DNA from: Platycnemis pennipes
Taxonomy: Eukaryota > Arthropoda > Insecta > Odonata > Platycnemididae
Assembly: GCA_933228895.1 (NCBI GenBank)
Contig: OW121848.1
Location: 156,938,688 to 157,002,687, forward strand
Direction of reading: 5' to 3'
Length of the DNA stretch: 64,000 nucleotides
Below, piece after piece: positions 35,555 to 47,312 of this stretch. A program made the position numbers and the translations under genes. Each line of letters begins with the position of its first letter. Position 1 is the first letter of the stretch. The notes under the pieces are model-generated. The model searched no databases and was not told the DNA's origin. It saw nothing but the letters and a program-made list of their open reading frames with translations.

Positions 35555-35875
35555 CTATTTTGGGGAGGCAACCGACAGCTGAGTTCATTTGCGTCATTTT
35601 AGGATGGGTGGATAATTTCTAATTTTTAGGATTCAGACAGGGTGTGGAGGAAAGGTGGAGAGAAACCCAGCGTCGACATAAGCCTGCTCTTTACGAAAGA
35701 CGCCTAGAGGGCGATGGTTTTACGTCCAATCCGACGGAAGGAGTACCTAATGAAGGAGCCATTTTATCAATGAAAATTTTCTATCAAAGACGAGATTCGA
35801 AGCCGGGTACTTAGAATAAGAGGCTAGTACTCCAATGACCACATGATCCCATTCCCCACATTCACGAATTGAGGG
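35555..35875 (-). mobile_element. SINE family C, degraded copy
   Basis: Follows the SINE at 40207-40519 in order: 'ggggaggcaaccgacag', 'catttgcgtcattttaggat', the central 'cgtccaatccgacggaagga', and a minus-strand tRNA-like head with 'gagattcgaagccgggt' and 'gaggctagtactcca'. It is strongly diverged, so it is an old insertion. Confidence 0.6.
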
Positions 35876-38780
35876 AACCAGTTCACGTCAACTTCCAAAT
35901 GAGGAACTGCAGCTCTACTAGGACTATTAAACATAATGTTCCAACATTACACGGAATTTCACTTTTTAAACCCTTTTATAATGTATAATGGGGTACCTCA
36001 TCAAAGCTTCCTTGATCTTTTTATAACCAAGGAAGTGAAAACTAGCCATCATCTTTGTCTACTTGAATGCTCTACAATTTGATATTCAAAGCCAAATATT
36101 AGTAAAAATAAGAAGATTAACTATATTCCCTATGATATTTTTACATTAGGCATAAAATGGTTAACTCATTCTTAATGTAAAATAACAATAATAATTATTA
36201 GATTTAATACAAGTCATTCGCTAAACACTACGCATATTATATCTTGCAGGAAGAAAGATTTGCCTAATTTAACTGCATTAAATCTTCTTCCTATCATCAT
36301 AATTTTTCTGTTACTGAGAAATTTAAAAGTTGTCAGTTAGGCACGTAACAAAAATAGATTACCACTTCATAATTATCAAATTATTGTACATGTCAATTTT
36401 GTAAATAAGGGGAACGAGTTGAAAATGTGTCTGAATTCAGTGTATTGCGGTTTGTATGAAAGATTAAGCATGATGTTTTTACATGTCTTCTTGGTTTTGA
36501 TCTTCCGTTTGAACAGAATATTTTGCTCTTTTTTCAGAGATTCGGTGAGTGTATTTCTACGCCCTCCACAAGTCACGTGACATCGGATTTTCACTACGAC
36601 CAAGCAGAAGGAGAGTCTTGCGCCCTTCAAGGAATCTATTCAGAATGAACGGGCTGATCACTGGTCACGGTGCTTTTGGTGAGTGAGTTTTTCACATAAG
36701 AGTCTAAAAAATATTCAAGGTAACCCATCACAAATAAAGCAGTAGATGGAAAGTATCTATAGATGGCGATAAATAGATTCATGACCGGAAGTCTGATACT
36801 AAATCCATGCAACAAGTTCCGGTGGAATAGTAAAAAAGCAAACTAGAGAAACAAATGTTACTAGCAAGAAGAAGCAAGGGTGCATGTATACTTACTAACT
36901 TATGAAATAATTCAGTCACGACGTTAGACTTAATACTTTCCTCGCCACTTCTGTTCAACACTTTCTTACTTACTTTACCATTTGGTTGCTCTGAGCATAA
37001 ACATCATGGAATCATATGAAAAATTGATCAAGTTGTAAGCCACAACTCAATACTTTAATTATCCCATTATATGAACAGCCACTACTTAACTATAAAGTTT
37101 ATTACCTCAATATCTGCGAAATTTAAATATGGGTTCGTGATATTATGTGTTGATAAGTAAGCCCAAAACGTCTTGGTAGGAATGAAAAAATAATTTGGGA
37201 AAAGCGTGATAAAATCAAGGGTTGGAGAGGATAAGTATGGAGCATGGATTAAGAGCAGCGGTACTAGTTCTGCAGCCAAATAAATACAGATACAGTAATA
37301 AAGCATTACACCTACGGTAATTAACCAGCTACATTTTATATTTTCGCGTGACTGAATTTTAAAGTTAACCAAATGGACTTCTTTATACCTTTTAAGTTTG
37401 ATGCAATTTAGAAAATTTTGCATATACGAATTTTTGAAGTAATTACCTTATATCAATCCGTTATAATGCTGGTAAAAAAGGAAATTTTGCAAACCTGGAG
37501 GAAGCTCCACTGTTACATTTGTAGAAAATATCGTCATGCACAAAAAGCAATAATTTTGAATATCTACGGTCGTTATATTCGGCTCGGCTACAGATAAGTA
37601 TTTAGAAGGAATTAGAATGAAATACTCTGGTAGAAGTGATCCCATCAACGGTATATACCGATTTCCCTCTACAAAAATGTTTTTTCCACAACTTAGAGGA
37701 TTGAGACGACACCGAATCCCTTGTTTGGCTAATTAATTAGTAGATACGGGGAAATGAAATGAATTTATGAGAGAGGAACGCATAGTTTATTATCTTTAAT
37801 GATCGCGCTTGTTGCGCGCGATGAATATCAAAACTTAATAGCCCCTGAATCTCACGTTTTGGCATTTAAGCGATATCCAAAACGGAGGGAAAAATTTTGA
37901 AAACTATTGATCTAAATTTTCCATTCTCATTTACAGCAGGGTATATTTTCCGGAGCATCAATTCTCACTATTGAAATATGGTCCATCAGAAGTAATTGGC
38001 AGAGAAACATTTGTAAAACCAATGTAACCTGGAAGTTGCTTTGATACAACCGCAATGTAAATCAGCAGTAAAAATATTTTCATCAACAAACTAGGTACCT
38101 ATTTAGTGTGCCGATGATGCTGCATGAGTTTCATGTATATCTTCCTTTACAAATATAATGCTAATTCCGCTCTTTTAAACAGTATTATAAAAGGCTCAAA
38201 AAGTGACTTAAAACGAGAAAATGAAGCTCTGAAACAAATTTAGATGAAAGGAATGCTGGCGGAGAAAATGAGCACGTAGAACATGCATACTCGGGTAAGA
38301 CAAGCTAACTTATGAACAGGCAGTTCGCCATATATCCGCTGTGAGGCGCCCTGTCACAACAGACTCCCGGGATCTCTTCAATTTTTTCCGCCCGGCGCTG
38401 ATGAATGCGCTGTGGCCAAGACAGGATTCGCCCCGTGGAGAAATTAAAAAAGTCGGCCCGAGCAAAAACCGTGAATGGGATCGAGGAGATCACCAAGGAC
38501 TTCCGCAAAAAAACTGACGAATGATTAATGGAGACTCAGGAGCGGAAACGGATCATTATATCCGAAACACAAAATAATGCGATTCTGGCCACGGATAATA
38601 AATTGTATCCTTGGCCATAGCCGTTTTTTATCCAGCTATTTACCGATTATATTGTAACGGAGTTAGAGCTTTAAGGCCCAAGGGGGAAAAAAAACAAGAC
38701 ATAACTAATCAACCATATATTGCTCCAATTGTAGATTTCTTTGCCATATTATTGATTATCAAAATTGGAGAAGATCTCCA
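35876..38780. other. Unassigned AT-rich sequence with hydrophobic frames
   Basis: Minus-strand frames at 36779-36961, 37082-37423 and 37448-37648 encode hydrophobic, transmembrane-like stretches (for example WLITVGVMLYYCICIYLAAE). Good donor-like GTAAGT and GTAATA sites follow two of them. However, their phases do not join and acceptor sites are poor. No family is recognised, so no gene is called. Confidence 0.3.
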
Positions 38781-38809
38781 TAGATGACGAAGAAATGCGT
38801 TCTGTATTG

Positions 38810-38935
38810 TCACCCAAAGGATGTAAAAGAGAAGAATTACGTCACAATGAAAAGTTTGGCCGATAGAAGAATGGAGTGGAAAGCTGCGTCAAACCAATCC
38901 TAAGATTGTTGACCAATGATGATGATGATTGTCAA
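38810..38935 (+). mobile_element. RTE-like LINE, extreme 3' end
   Basis: The open stretch reads KDVKEKNYVTMKSLADRRME, then WKAASNQS and a stop. It is followed by an ATGATGATGATG tail (38917-38928). This is the same C-terminal ending as at 19.56-19.68 kb and 41.6-41.72 kb. Confidence 0.7.
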
Positions 38936-40174
38936 CCACTCTATTTTCACCACTTTCTCTCTTGCGTATGCGATGGAATCTGCGCTGTAAGATAATTACA
39001 TTGCAGAGTTCATTGCATCAAAGATAAGTGCGTATATTATTTATACCGGAGTTGAAGGACGCTGCCGTAAATCCCAGATGACCCCCAAGAGATAGTGTCC
39101 GAGAGCGGCTGACCTTATGTTAGTAAAAATCAAACCGACCCGAGGGTGGCTATTCCCACCTTTTGACGGAAGAGGAAGATATCGTCGTGGGAATCTCAAA
39201 GGTCCCATCGGTTAACGCAAGCACTGCAAAACCTTTCAGCGCGGATTATATGGCAATTACAGCCTCTCACGGATGCAGGATCAGCATGGATATCTCCAGA
39301 GTGAATGTTTTTCAGGTAAACCATGATTTCTCACCGTGAAATTATATGCAATTGATTTCCCAAAGCGAAATTTGTAGAAAAAAAGTAATAAGATGAAATA
39401 TTTAGCCAGTTTACAATATTAGCAAAAATTTGCTGCAGAATACGCACTGTAAAATTGGTTAAATACCGAAGGAGTTTACCCCATGAAATATTATTATTAG
39501 TGTAATTAATAAGCACAAGTAATAAATAAGCATAGCGTATTGATAATAATTAGCGGCAGGATTGTATTCTTTGCTTAAGGTCTTTCTTCTTGCTTCTAGA
39601 TTCTTGCTCTAAGTATTCTTTGCTTTAAGCAGCCTGGAGCGCGCGGCGGCGTCGGATAGCACCGCACATCGCATTAGGGATATTTCTTCTAGACCTAAGA
39701 TTTACAATGACATGCTTTGGCCTGTATCACACCGTGATCAAATTCGTACAGTTCTGAGACAGCAAAAATTATAGATAGTAAATTAAATAATAGGGATTTC
39801 CGGGAAGGTGGCAAAGCTAGTGATTCATACCTCGTGCTTGGTCATCCAAGAACTTGTTCCAGAGCGTCTTTGAGCGATATACCGGGAGCATGGTAGCGAA
39901 TAGCGAAAGGCTTTTCATCAGATGAGCATGGAAAATATTACTGCACATCCATCATTGGTTTCAACTCGTTTTGCATTTTTGCGCCATTGTTGATGCAGTA
40001 TCCACTGTAATAAACCAGCAATATTCAAAATTCTATGTTTACTTTTCTGAATTCTCCATTGGTATTGGAATAAGGAGAGTATTTGATTGGATAATTTATG
40101 CTGGTTTGATGGTGGAAAATATACGAGAAAGGAAGACATAAATGGGCATAACATAGGCGAAGAGGTGAGCGAAT
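38936..40174. other. Unassigned sequence
   Basis: Nothing recognised; AT-rich apart from a short GC patch near 39630-39670. Confidence 0.4.
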
Positions 40175-41164
40175 ATGGGGTCGTTTACCATATTTTTTAT
40201 TTCCGAGTGTGTGTTTGTTATTCAGGGGAGGCGACAGACAGCAGAGGTCATTTGCGCCATTTAGGATAGGTGGGTGATTGGGTAATGGTAGGAAAATTTC
40301 AGGTAATGCTGGCATTAGCCTACTCTTAACGACAGGTACCAAGGGGTGCCACGGCTTAACGTCCCGTCCGACGGACGGAGTACTAAACCTGAAATGCCCT
40401 CCACTAGGAACTCAAGTAGGGACCGGTTAGCCACTGAAAAACCCGCAACTGCCGGGAATCGAACCCGGACCCTCGGAATGGGAGGCTAGTACTCTAGCCA
40501 ACACACCAACCCTATCCCCTTTTATTGCTGAATCTGATAAGAATTTGTAAAATAAAAAAACTTATGTTTCCGCTCTTTGAACAAGTTTTCGAGTTTTAAG
40601 CGGCGAAAGCGGACAATATTACCCCTTTCGCTTGAGCCGGCGTGCGAAAGATTCGTACATAATCCTTTCGTCCAATCACAGTTGAACCTGGGCAGCTCCT
40701 TCGCTCAATCACAATGGGGGACACACAGCTGACTCTGCCAATAGAAGTGGTTGTTACAAACCATGAGGGGTATTTCGAAAGGCAAGGAATACTCGACTAC
40801 ATCGTTATTTGTGAAAAAGTATATAATTTTCAGCACACTTTCATTCACCCCATATTGTACGAAAAAAGTACTTGGTGAATTTTGTTATTCAGTTGTTTTG
40901 GGTTACTTACAGGATACGCCGCAGCTTGGTACGCACCCTCCGCATTCTACTGTTCGCGCCAAAATAGTCTAGGATGGGATGTTGCTTACGTAAAAGTCTT
41001 TAGTGCAACTCGTTCGGCGGAAGTCATCTTTTGCGTATTTTAATATATTTATGAGTGAAAGACTCTGGTTACAAGATTAATTTATTTATCAATATTCCAT
41101 TTTCGTTTCTATCTGACGATTTTGCACGTGAAATAGCAATTACGGTTTTGAGTAAATGCCCCAT
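40175..41164 (+). mobile_element. Inverted-repeat element, family A, split by a SINE
   Basis: Terminal ATGGGGTCGTTTACC at 40175 and the reversed partner ending CCCCAT at 41164. Removing the inserted SINE (40207-40519 plus one target copy) leaves a normal family A element of about 660 bp, somewhat longer and more diverged than the others. Internal blocks 'gaatctgata', 'cgtccaatcac' and 'gacacacagctgactc' are in the family order. Confidence 0.8.
40207..40519 (-). mobile_element. SINE family C, nested, with target-site duplication
   Basis: 313 bp. On the minus strand the head is tRNA-like: 'ggctagagtactagcctccc', then 'gggttcgattcccgg', a near-perfect polymerase III B box. A conserved central part follows ('ccgtccgtcggacgggacg', 'ccgtggcaccccttgg'), and then a non-coding tail. 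It is flanked by an imperfect 12-bp duplication, TTTTATTTCCGA (40195-40206) and TTTTATTGCTGA (40520-40531), made from the host element's own sequence. It would depend on a LINE for movement. Confidence 0.85.
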
Positions 41165-41209
41165 TGCCATCTAAGAGGTCGTGTAAGCAGTAGTTAACCA
41201 AACAAAGGG

Positions 41210-41725
41210 AAAATATTCAGTAGAATGACACAAGCAAAGCTATCATATCAAGAAGAATACACTTTCAGCTGGAAATATAATCGTAAATGCAGAGAGAAAA
41301 TTCACCAGAACGTTCATCTGGATCATGCTTCTTTATGACAGTGAAGCATGGACGATAACGACAGCAGAAAGTCAAGTGTGGAAGTATTCAAAATGTGATG
41401 CTACAAGAGATGATGAAGAAGAAATGCATCGACCGCTTACCAACGAAAAAAGTCTTCAAAAGAGTGGGGGAATAGGGAAGTCTTCTGAAAACCTTAAGGA
41501 GACGGGGCAACGCAATGGACCATATCTTGAGACATGATGGGCTGATGCAGACAATCGTCGTACGAAATGTGAATGGGAGGAATGGCAAAGGCCTCGTATA
41601 AGTAGAAGAAGTGATGAAGGATGTGAAAGGGAAGGGTTGCGTAAGTGTGATGAGGCAAGCCGATTGGAGAATCGAGTGGAGGAGTGTGTCAAACCAATCC
41701 CAGGATTATTGACCGATGATGATGC
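41210..41725 (+). mobile_element. RTE-like LINE, C-terminal part and 3' end
   Basis: A frame-broken but clear run: MLLYDSEAWTITTAES, then 'gaagtattcaaaatgtg' and KISW-like sequence. It continues through '...cttctgaaaaccttaaggag', ILRHDGLMQTIV-type codons (41520-41560) and the final 'aaaccaatcccaggattatt', with an ATGATGAT tail at 41717-41724. The signature LYxSExWTxT followed by LRHD and KGRPR is typical of the RTE endonuclease-reverse transcriptase C-terminus. Endonuclease and polymerase core are missing. Confidence 0.75.
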
Positions 41726-41903
41726 CTTACAAATCGGACATATGTGTACAGGAAATTTTTCAAAAAAATGCTGTTTCTCATATTTATACTCGTTTTCAAT
41801 GCTGAAATGATCGCTGCTATTACTTGATTATAATACCACATCATTCCCCAACAGAATCATGTCATCATGATGAATTATTATTACTTATTATTTAATTAAC
41901 TAC

Positions 41904-42219
41904 TGGGGATAGTGGTGGCCTATTTGGTAGGGCGCTGAGCTACTGACCGAAGGGTCCCGGGTTCAAATCTCGGGCAAGAGCCTTCTGGACTCCCCCACCT
42001 CAAAATCCTCGCGATTCGATTTTCTGCGTGTCAGAATTTCGTAGGAAATCGCAGGTGGCCCAGGGAAAGGAACTACCCTGAATGTGTGAACTCTACCTAC
42101 CCTACCTTGAATGTGTGAATTCACACGCCTGTGGCTTCGTCCGGGGTAAGCTCTACCCTCACCTATCCAAACCAACCTTCGGGTTGAATCACTGAGTGAG
42201 TGATAGTGGTGAAAGAAAG
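41904..42219 (+). mobile_element. SINE family D with target-site duplication
   Basis: 316 bp. The tRNA-like head has 'ttggtagggcgctgagctac' (A-box region) and 'gggttcaaatctcgggc' (B box, 41949-41965). The body contains 'ttctgcgtgtcagaatttcg' and 'gaaatcgcaggtggccca'. It is flanked by AATTAACTAC (41894-41903) and AATCAACTAC (42220-42229). A second copy is at 56.9 kb. It is not a functional tRNA gene because it has no acceptor-stem pairing across the body. Confidence 0.8.
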
Positions 42220-42229
42220 AATCAACTAC

Positions 42230-43170
42230 TATTTATTATCATTCATCCATTCCTAAACAGCTTGAATGACCCGAGAAACTGGGCATGAAAGCAAACCATG
42301 TGATTCAGGTTTTACACTCGGATTGAATTGACAGTGTTGACAAAGAACGACTATGATTCCACTCCGGTAGAATCACTTCAGTTTCATTCCTATTTCCACG
42401 GATGCACCTTCCAATAAAAAGCAAGGCTTCCCGGACTAGAAGTCCAAGGGCTAAGCAACAGAATGAGTGAGCAGAATAGAAGGGAATTACCCCTTACCAC
42501 CCTAGAATTTTTTTAAACCGGTGGAGAAGGAAGAGAATAAGAGACGATTAACTACGGTCGATGCATGGATAAAAATAATGCGTAGCAGCATTATAAATTA
42601 ATCTCGATTGCTTTCAAATCCATAGATTTGATGTTTTTCACTACATGGGTACTTATATTAATTTATTTTAAAGTTTAAGACGTCATAGTAAAGATATTAT
42701 CTTGATAATTCATTCACTATGTCTCAATATACATGTATTTAGGGTTATTTTCAAGCATACACTTGAAATTTCTGCTGAAGGCTTTCGCAGCAATATGATT
42801 GTAGGTTTTGAGTTTCCGGGTTTCTCTGCTGCGTTATTCCAATACGTCGGCTGGGGTACAGGGAGGTCTCTTGTCATCTCAGCCAATCAGAATGGAGGGG
42901 TCAACATCTGGCGCACTCCCATTGGCTTGAGACACCCGTTTCAAAATTAGCCGTTTCCATTTGTTGTGTAGCTGATGTCCATCATCCCGATTAAGGTTTA
43001 ACGGTGTTTTTTTCAATTTCAATGGCTTAACGTACAAGGCGAGAGGAATATAATTGTTCTTTCGCTAATGCTCATTCACCACTCTACCTTACGTAGCAGG
43101 CACGACGGAGAGAATCGCCAGAACACTAAAATAGTTCGACATTCAATGAAATTACTACGGTTGTTGAATA
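42230..43170. other. Unassigned sequence
   Basis: No recognised gene. The 82-codon plus frame at 42702-42950 has no signature. Confidence 0.4.
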
Positions 43171-43705
43171 ATGGGGTCGTTTACCATATTTTTTTAATTC
43201 CCGAATCTGATAGAGTTTGTAAAATAAAAAGACCCGTATTTTTCCGTTTTTTGATCCGTCAATTATTTCCCGAGTTATAAGCGGCGAAAAACTGATGTTT
43301 TTAACCCTTTCGGAAAAGTGGGCGTGGTGCAACCTCTGACGTATATCGACTTCGTCCAATCACAACTGAGCCCGCGAAGCTACTCTACGTTATCGCAATG
43401 GGGGGAAGCAGCTGACTCGGCCAATGGGAGCGATTGTGACAGCATCTGTGCGAGCTGACCTTCCGAGAATCCCCCTCCACTCCCTTCTCCTCCCCTAAAA
43501 GCAGTCAAGGACGGGAGGAAAATGACGTCAATGTTATCGCAGCAGCATTTTCCGTGGGCGTCGCCTTTTGCTTATTTTAATTTTTGATTAATGAGTGAAT
43601 GGTTGTGGTTAGAAGATTAATCTTTTCACTAAAATTCTTTTTTCGTTTACATCTAACGATTTCGTGTAAAAAATTGCGATTTCGGTTCCGAGAAAACGCC
43701 CCCAT
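43171..43705 (+). mobile_element. Inverted-repeat element, family A, full length
   Basis: 535 bp with ATGGGGTCGTTTACC at the left and the reverse partner ending CGCCCCCAT at the right. It is nearly identical to the copies at 6.46 and 60.23 kb across the whole length. This indicates relatively recent amplification. Confidence 0.85.
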
Positions 43706-46700
43706 TGTGGACGATTGGAGGGACAGTGAGTGTTCTGCCAAAATACTAACAATGCCGGGAACTTTGAATACCAGAAGTGTCTTGGATCTATGTGGGCATC
43801 GATAGGGCAATAATGCAGAACGTCGGCGTACTGACCGAATACCCGGGTTTTGAGTTTGGAGAGGCCTTTGAACTCACTCAGCCCAACTATTTTTGGCTAA
43901 CAGAACTTTTTGGGGAAGCACTGGCGCTGCAGGGAAAGGAATTGGTCCCGTTTAAAACTCGGATGTGTAAATGCCACGGACTGTTGGCCTTTGTGCTTGG
44001 TAAGCCCAACCCTCTCCAAGCAGGCCGGCCCTCGGGTGGAACACCGTGACGATTATCGCGTCGATAGGGCATTTCCCGCCGCTTCTCCCTGAGCAAGACC
44101 GCGCATGCGCAGCCCTCCCCCTTGCTCACCCACGAGGTCTTCCTCGACCGCATCGATGAGACGAAAGTGTTCACGAAACCGGAATCGCTCGGGACGGAGA
44201 GAGAGAGAGTGGGAGGGGTGCTGTGGGGGGAAAAATTGAAGCAGAACCCAAAGAGCTTAAACCCCCTCCTTCCCTCAGCCGAGAGCAATCTTCCCAATTA
44301 AACTCCGACGGTAACCGCCAAGGAGTCCGAGGGGTGGAGTGAACAGAGAAAGGGCGGGTGAGAATCAAACGGGACAATATGGGGGCAGTGTGGAGGGCAC
44401 TGCGGATCCAGTCCAGCTGCACTCAGGGTGGCGAGAAGATTCGAGACAATGGGAGCAAGCCACGACTCTTAAATGAAGACTAGCTGGCGGCAAGCGATTT
44501 CATGAAGAAGAGTGCTTACAGTAGAGAAAATTGGACGGAAAAAACTCAATGGATAACTATGATTGCGAGATATATTATGACGAGGAATGAATAAAATGTG
44601 CAACGATTTAAGCAACGAGATCCGTCCTTGTATTTTTCAAAGCCTTGGAAAAATTCATCAAAAGGCCTGAAAGCGGATTACTAGGCATGAAATCATGATT
44701 ACGCCGTTAAAAAATATTTAAATTTCCATTATGAAATGGAGGAAAGATCAGGAAGTCAAGATTCAACAGAATATAAATTGCTCCGGATAGCTACGTAAGC
44801 GTTAATATGACTGACATTCACTGAAGGATACATTCAATGGTAATTTATTGGGACAAAAAAATAAAAAGTTTCAGTTCTTCATGTAGTTAAATATTTAAAA
44901 ATGGAGAATAATTCAAAACACATCAGCAGAAAATGCACACGTACTTGCGTCAAAGTAAATTAAACTGACACTATAAAAGTGATATGAAATTTATTTGACC
45001 CGCTACATGCGGAAAAATACTTTCCAAAGTATAATCCGTCATTGAACGCATTAGTGTCATCCAAGAATATATTTTTCTGCAACAATTCCGTTGCACTATG
45101 CCTTCTCCTTCCTCCAAACTTTCTGTTACCTCAAACCTACAACAATCTCCACAAACATGTGTGTACATGCGATATGAATTTATTTTTACTAATACCTGAC
45201 ATTTAAACATAAAAAAGAAGGTGTTTTCTATTTTCAATGTCTCTATCATAACTCTTTTGGCATTAATTCACCTTATTCTATCTAAAAGAAACCACTTCAA
45301 TCTCCATAAAAGCTAATCATGAGTGAGGACTCCTGTGAAAAATTTACCTACTTTTACCAATTTCTTCTGAAAAAATCGCCACTGTCTCTTGATTTTTTCC
45401 CTAAAGAAAATATCTCCATTTTCATGCCTCTTTCAAATAAATAAAATACGCCTAAAAACTACCACAATATGCATTTGAATGCAATTCAAATTCCAGCCAT
45501 TTAAGCGGGATACTGCGAACAAATCACTTTTGCAACCTGTCAACTCAAATGCCTACAGCTTGCAATCCTTCGCATTTACATTATTTCATGTCAAACGCAT
45601 CACGGCATTACACAGTTTCCATCGCCCAAATGGATCCGTCCCTACGTCTGTCTCGCGGAATCCGGATCCTATCCTCCCGCCAACCCCGTATTATCCTCCC
45701 CCGTCCGCTCCCAAAATAACCCGCACCCACCCTCCGTTCCGCCTCATGTCCCACTCAGCCCATCCTCATACACTCTGGCCTAATACGATTTCGATGCTCA
45801 TCCCCCACCACACCACCCTCTCTCCGTCTCGCCAACCCTCACCCCCGACCCAATCCGCCAGGCACATCCATTTCTTTCACTCCACATCTCTCGCTGCCGC
45901 AGTGGCATGCCTAGCGGGAGTATTCGGCCAATACATCCAATCCGATTTTTTTTATTTATCTCATACCAATCTCCTTTTCTCAGATGATTCTCAAAAACTC
46001 GACCGCGACCAATCCCTTAGGATCTGACGTCGAGTGAGAGAGAGAGAGGAGGGGGCCCCTTTCCCCTCATAAAAACCCTGTCCGCGTTCACCCCCACCAC
46101 CACGAGACAGCGCTAATGCCGCCGCCGCGACCAATAATGCAGCAAATCACTCAGGGTCCTCGCGCGCCTTCAAACGAAGCCAATTAGGGGAGAGGGAGCG
46201 TACGAGGGAAGGGTGCCGCGCGCGGACGATGAATTACTCGCCGGGAATCGAGGGCCTTGATTCCGGGCGAGCGGTGCGACGCAGTCCGCACTGAAATCAA
46301 TCAAGCCGTCGAAAGTATGACGCTGAAAAGGGAAGGGAAAGACGGCAGCACGACTGAGTAGTCACCTGAGACGCCTCCTTAACCCGGACTTCGCGAATAA
46401 CCCAGGGCAATTTTGCTGATGAATTTTCCACGGTCACTGTTTCCGCATCTACAATCATCTGCATTTCAGATTGCGTTGATAGAGACCTATATTCCGAAAT
46501 TAGGTGGACCCTCCATACAGAACCATTGAGAGGAATGCTCTGTAAAAAAAATCGTAATTTTCAATATTCAGGGCAATTCTGATTTTTTATAGGAGTTGGT
46601 TCGATATCGTTTCAGGATAGAAGTTTTATTTAATTAATTTGAGAGAATTTGAGAGAGAAATGTATTATCTTCTGCTTGGAAATGGGTTGAAACAGTACCC

Positions 46701-47069
46701 AAAATAAGCGGAAAGGGAGCCCTACAAACGCATAGTATAGGATTCTTGATGTTAAATTTTGCATCAATGAAAAACCCAAGTGTGAGCCACTGCAGAATCA
46801 TCTTTAAGCATAAAGAATGGTGTAGTGGTAATAAATCTAAAGGAGTGATAGGGATAAATAAACCTTAATGGCTGGAGAGGACTTCAAATTTGAGAAAATA
46901 TAAATAAGCATCTACCTATATTATGGCAAGAGAGTACAATTATAGAGCTGATCCCTGTAGGTTCGCAAGAACTATACCTAAATGACGTGCATGTTGCATA
47001 TCCACTAAGGATATGCTAGAACATTTTATGACCACACATCGATAAACTCATCGGAGGATCCGAACACTC
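43706..47069. other. Unassigned sequence with GC-rich blocks
   Basis: 43890-44420 and 45600-46400 are GC-rich; a GA run lies at 46034-46051. The 182-codon plus frame at 45479-46027 is Pro/His/Ser-rich and of low complexity, so I do not call it a gene. A promoter-type region around 46.0-46.4 kb is possible but unsupported. Confidence 0.35.
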
Positions 47070-47312
47070 GTCAAAAGTCGATGATTACTGCGTCCATCAC
47101 TTGTTCTATATTAATGCCACAGAAAAGACAGCATACGATGCCTTCCTTTGCATTTCTTTCCTGTCTACTTGTCCTTCAACGATTGTCTTCATCTGACCAT
47201 CATGTCTCACTATTTGACCGATTAAATTGTACCGTCTTCTTCTTAGAGCATTCAGAAGACTTCTTAGGACTTTCTCGTTACTCACTACGTCGATCCATTT
47301 AGTCTTCATCTT
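47070..47312 (-). mobile_element. RTE-like LINE, C-terminal fragment
   Basis: The minus-strand frame 47106-47309 reads KWIDVVSNEKVLRSLLNALR, then RRRYNLIGQIVRHDGQMKTI and VEGQVD. This matches the WxDxVxNEEVL...RRR..IGH.LRHD...KTIVEG pattern of RTE C-termini. It is interrupted before the GRPR motif. Confidence 0.75.

Noticed and set aside
36779..37695. Minus-strand hydrophobic frames that might be exons of a multi-pass receptor
   Set aside because: Donor-like GTAAGT and GTAATA sites exist. However, the reading phases of neighbouring frames do not join, the best polypyrimidine acceptor leads straight into stops in all three frames, and no receptor-family motif is recognisable.
41949..41965. 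tRNA gene from the GGGTTCAAATC box
   Set aside because: There is no pairing acceptor stem. The element continues for more than 250 bp, has target duplications and occurs twice, so it is a SINE head.
45479..46027. 182-codon plus-strand frame as a gene
   Set aside because: It is Pro/His/Ser/Thr-rich and low in complexity, lies in a C-rich stretch and has no domain; it is best explained by base composition.
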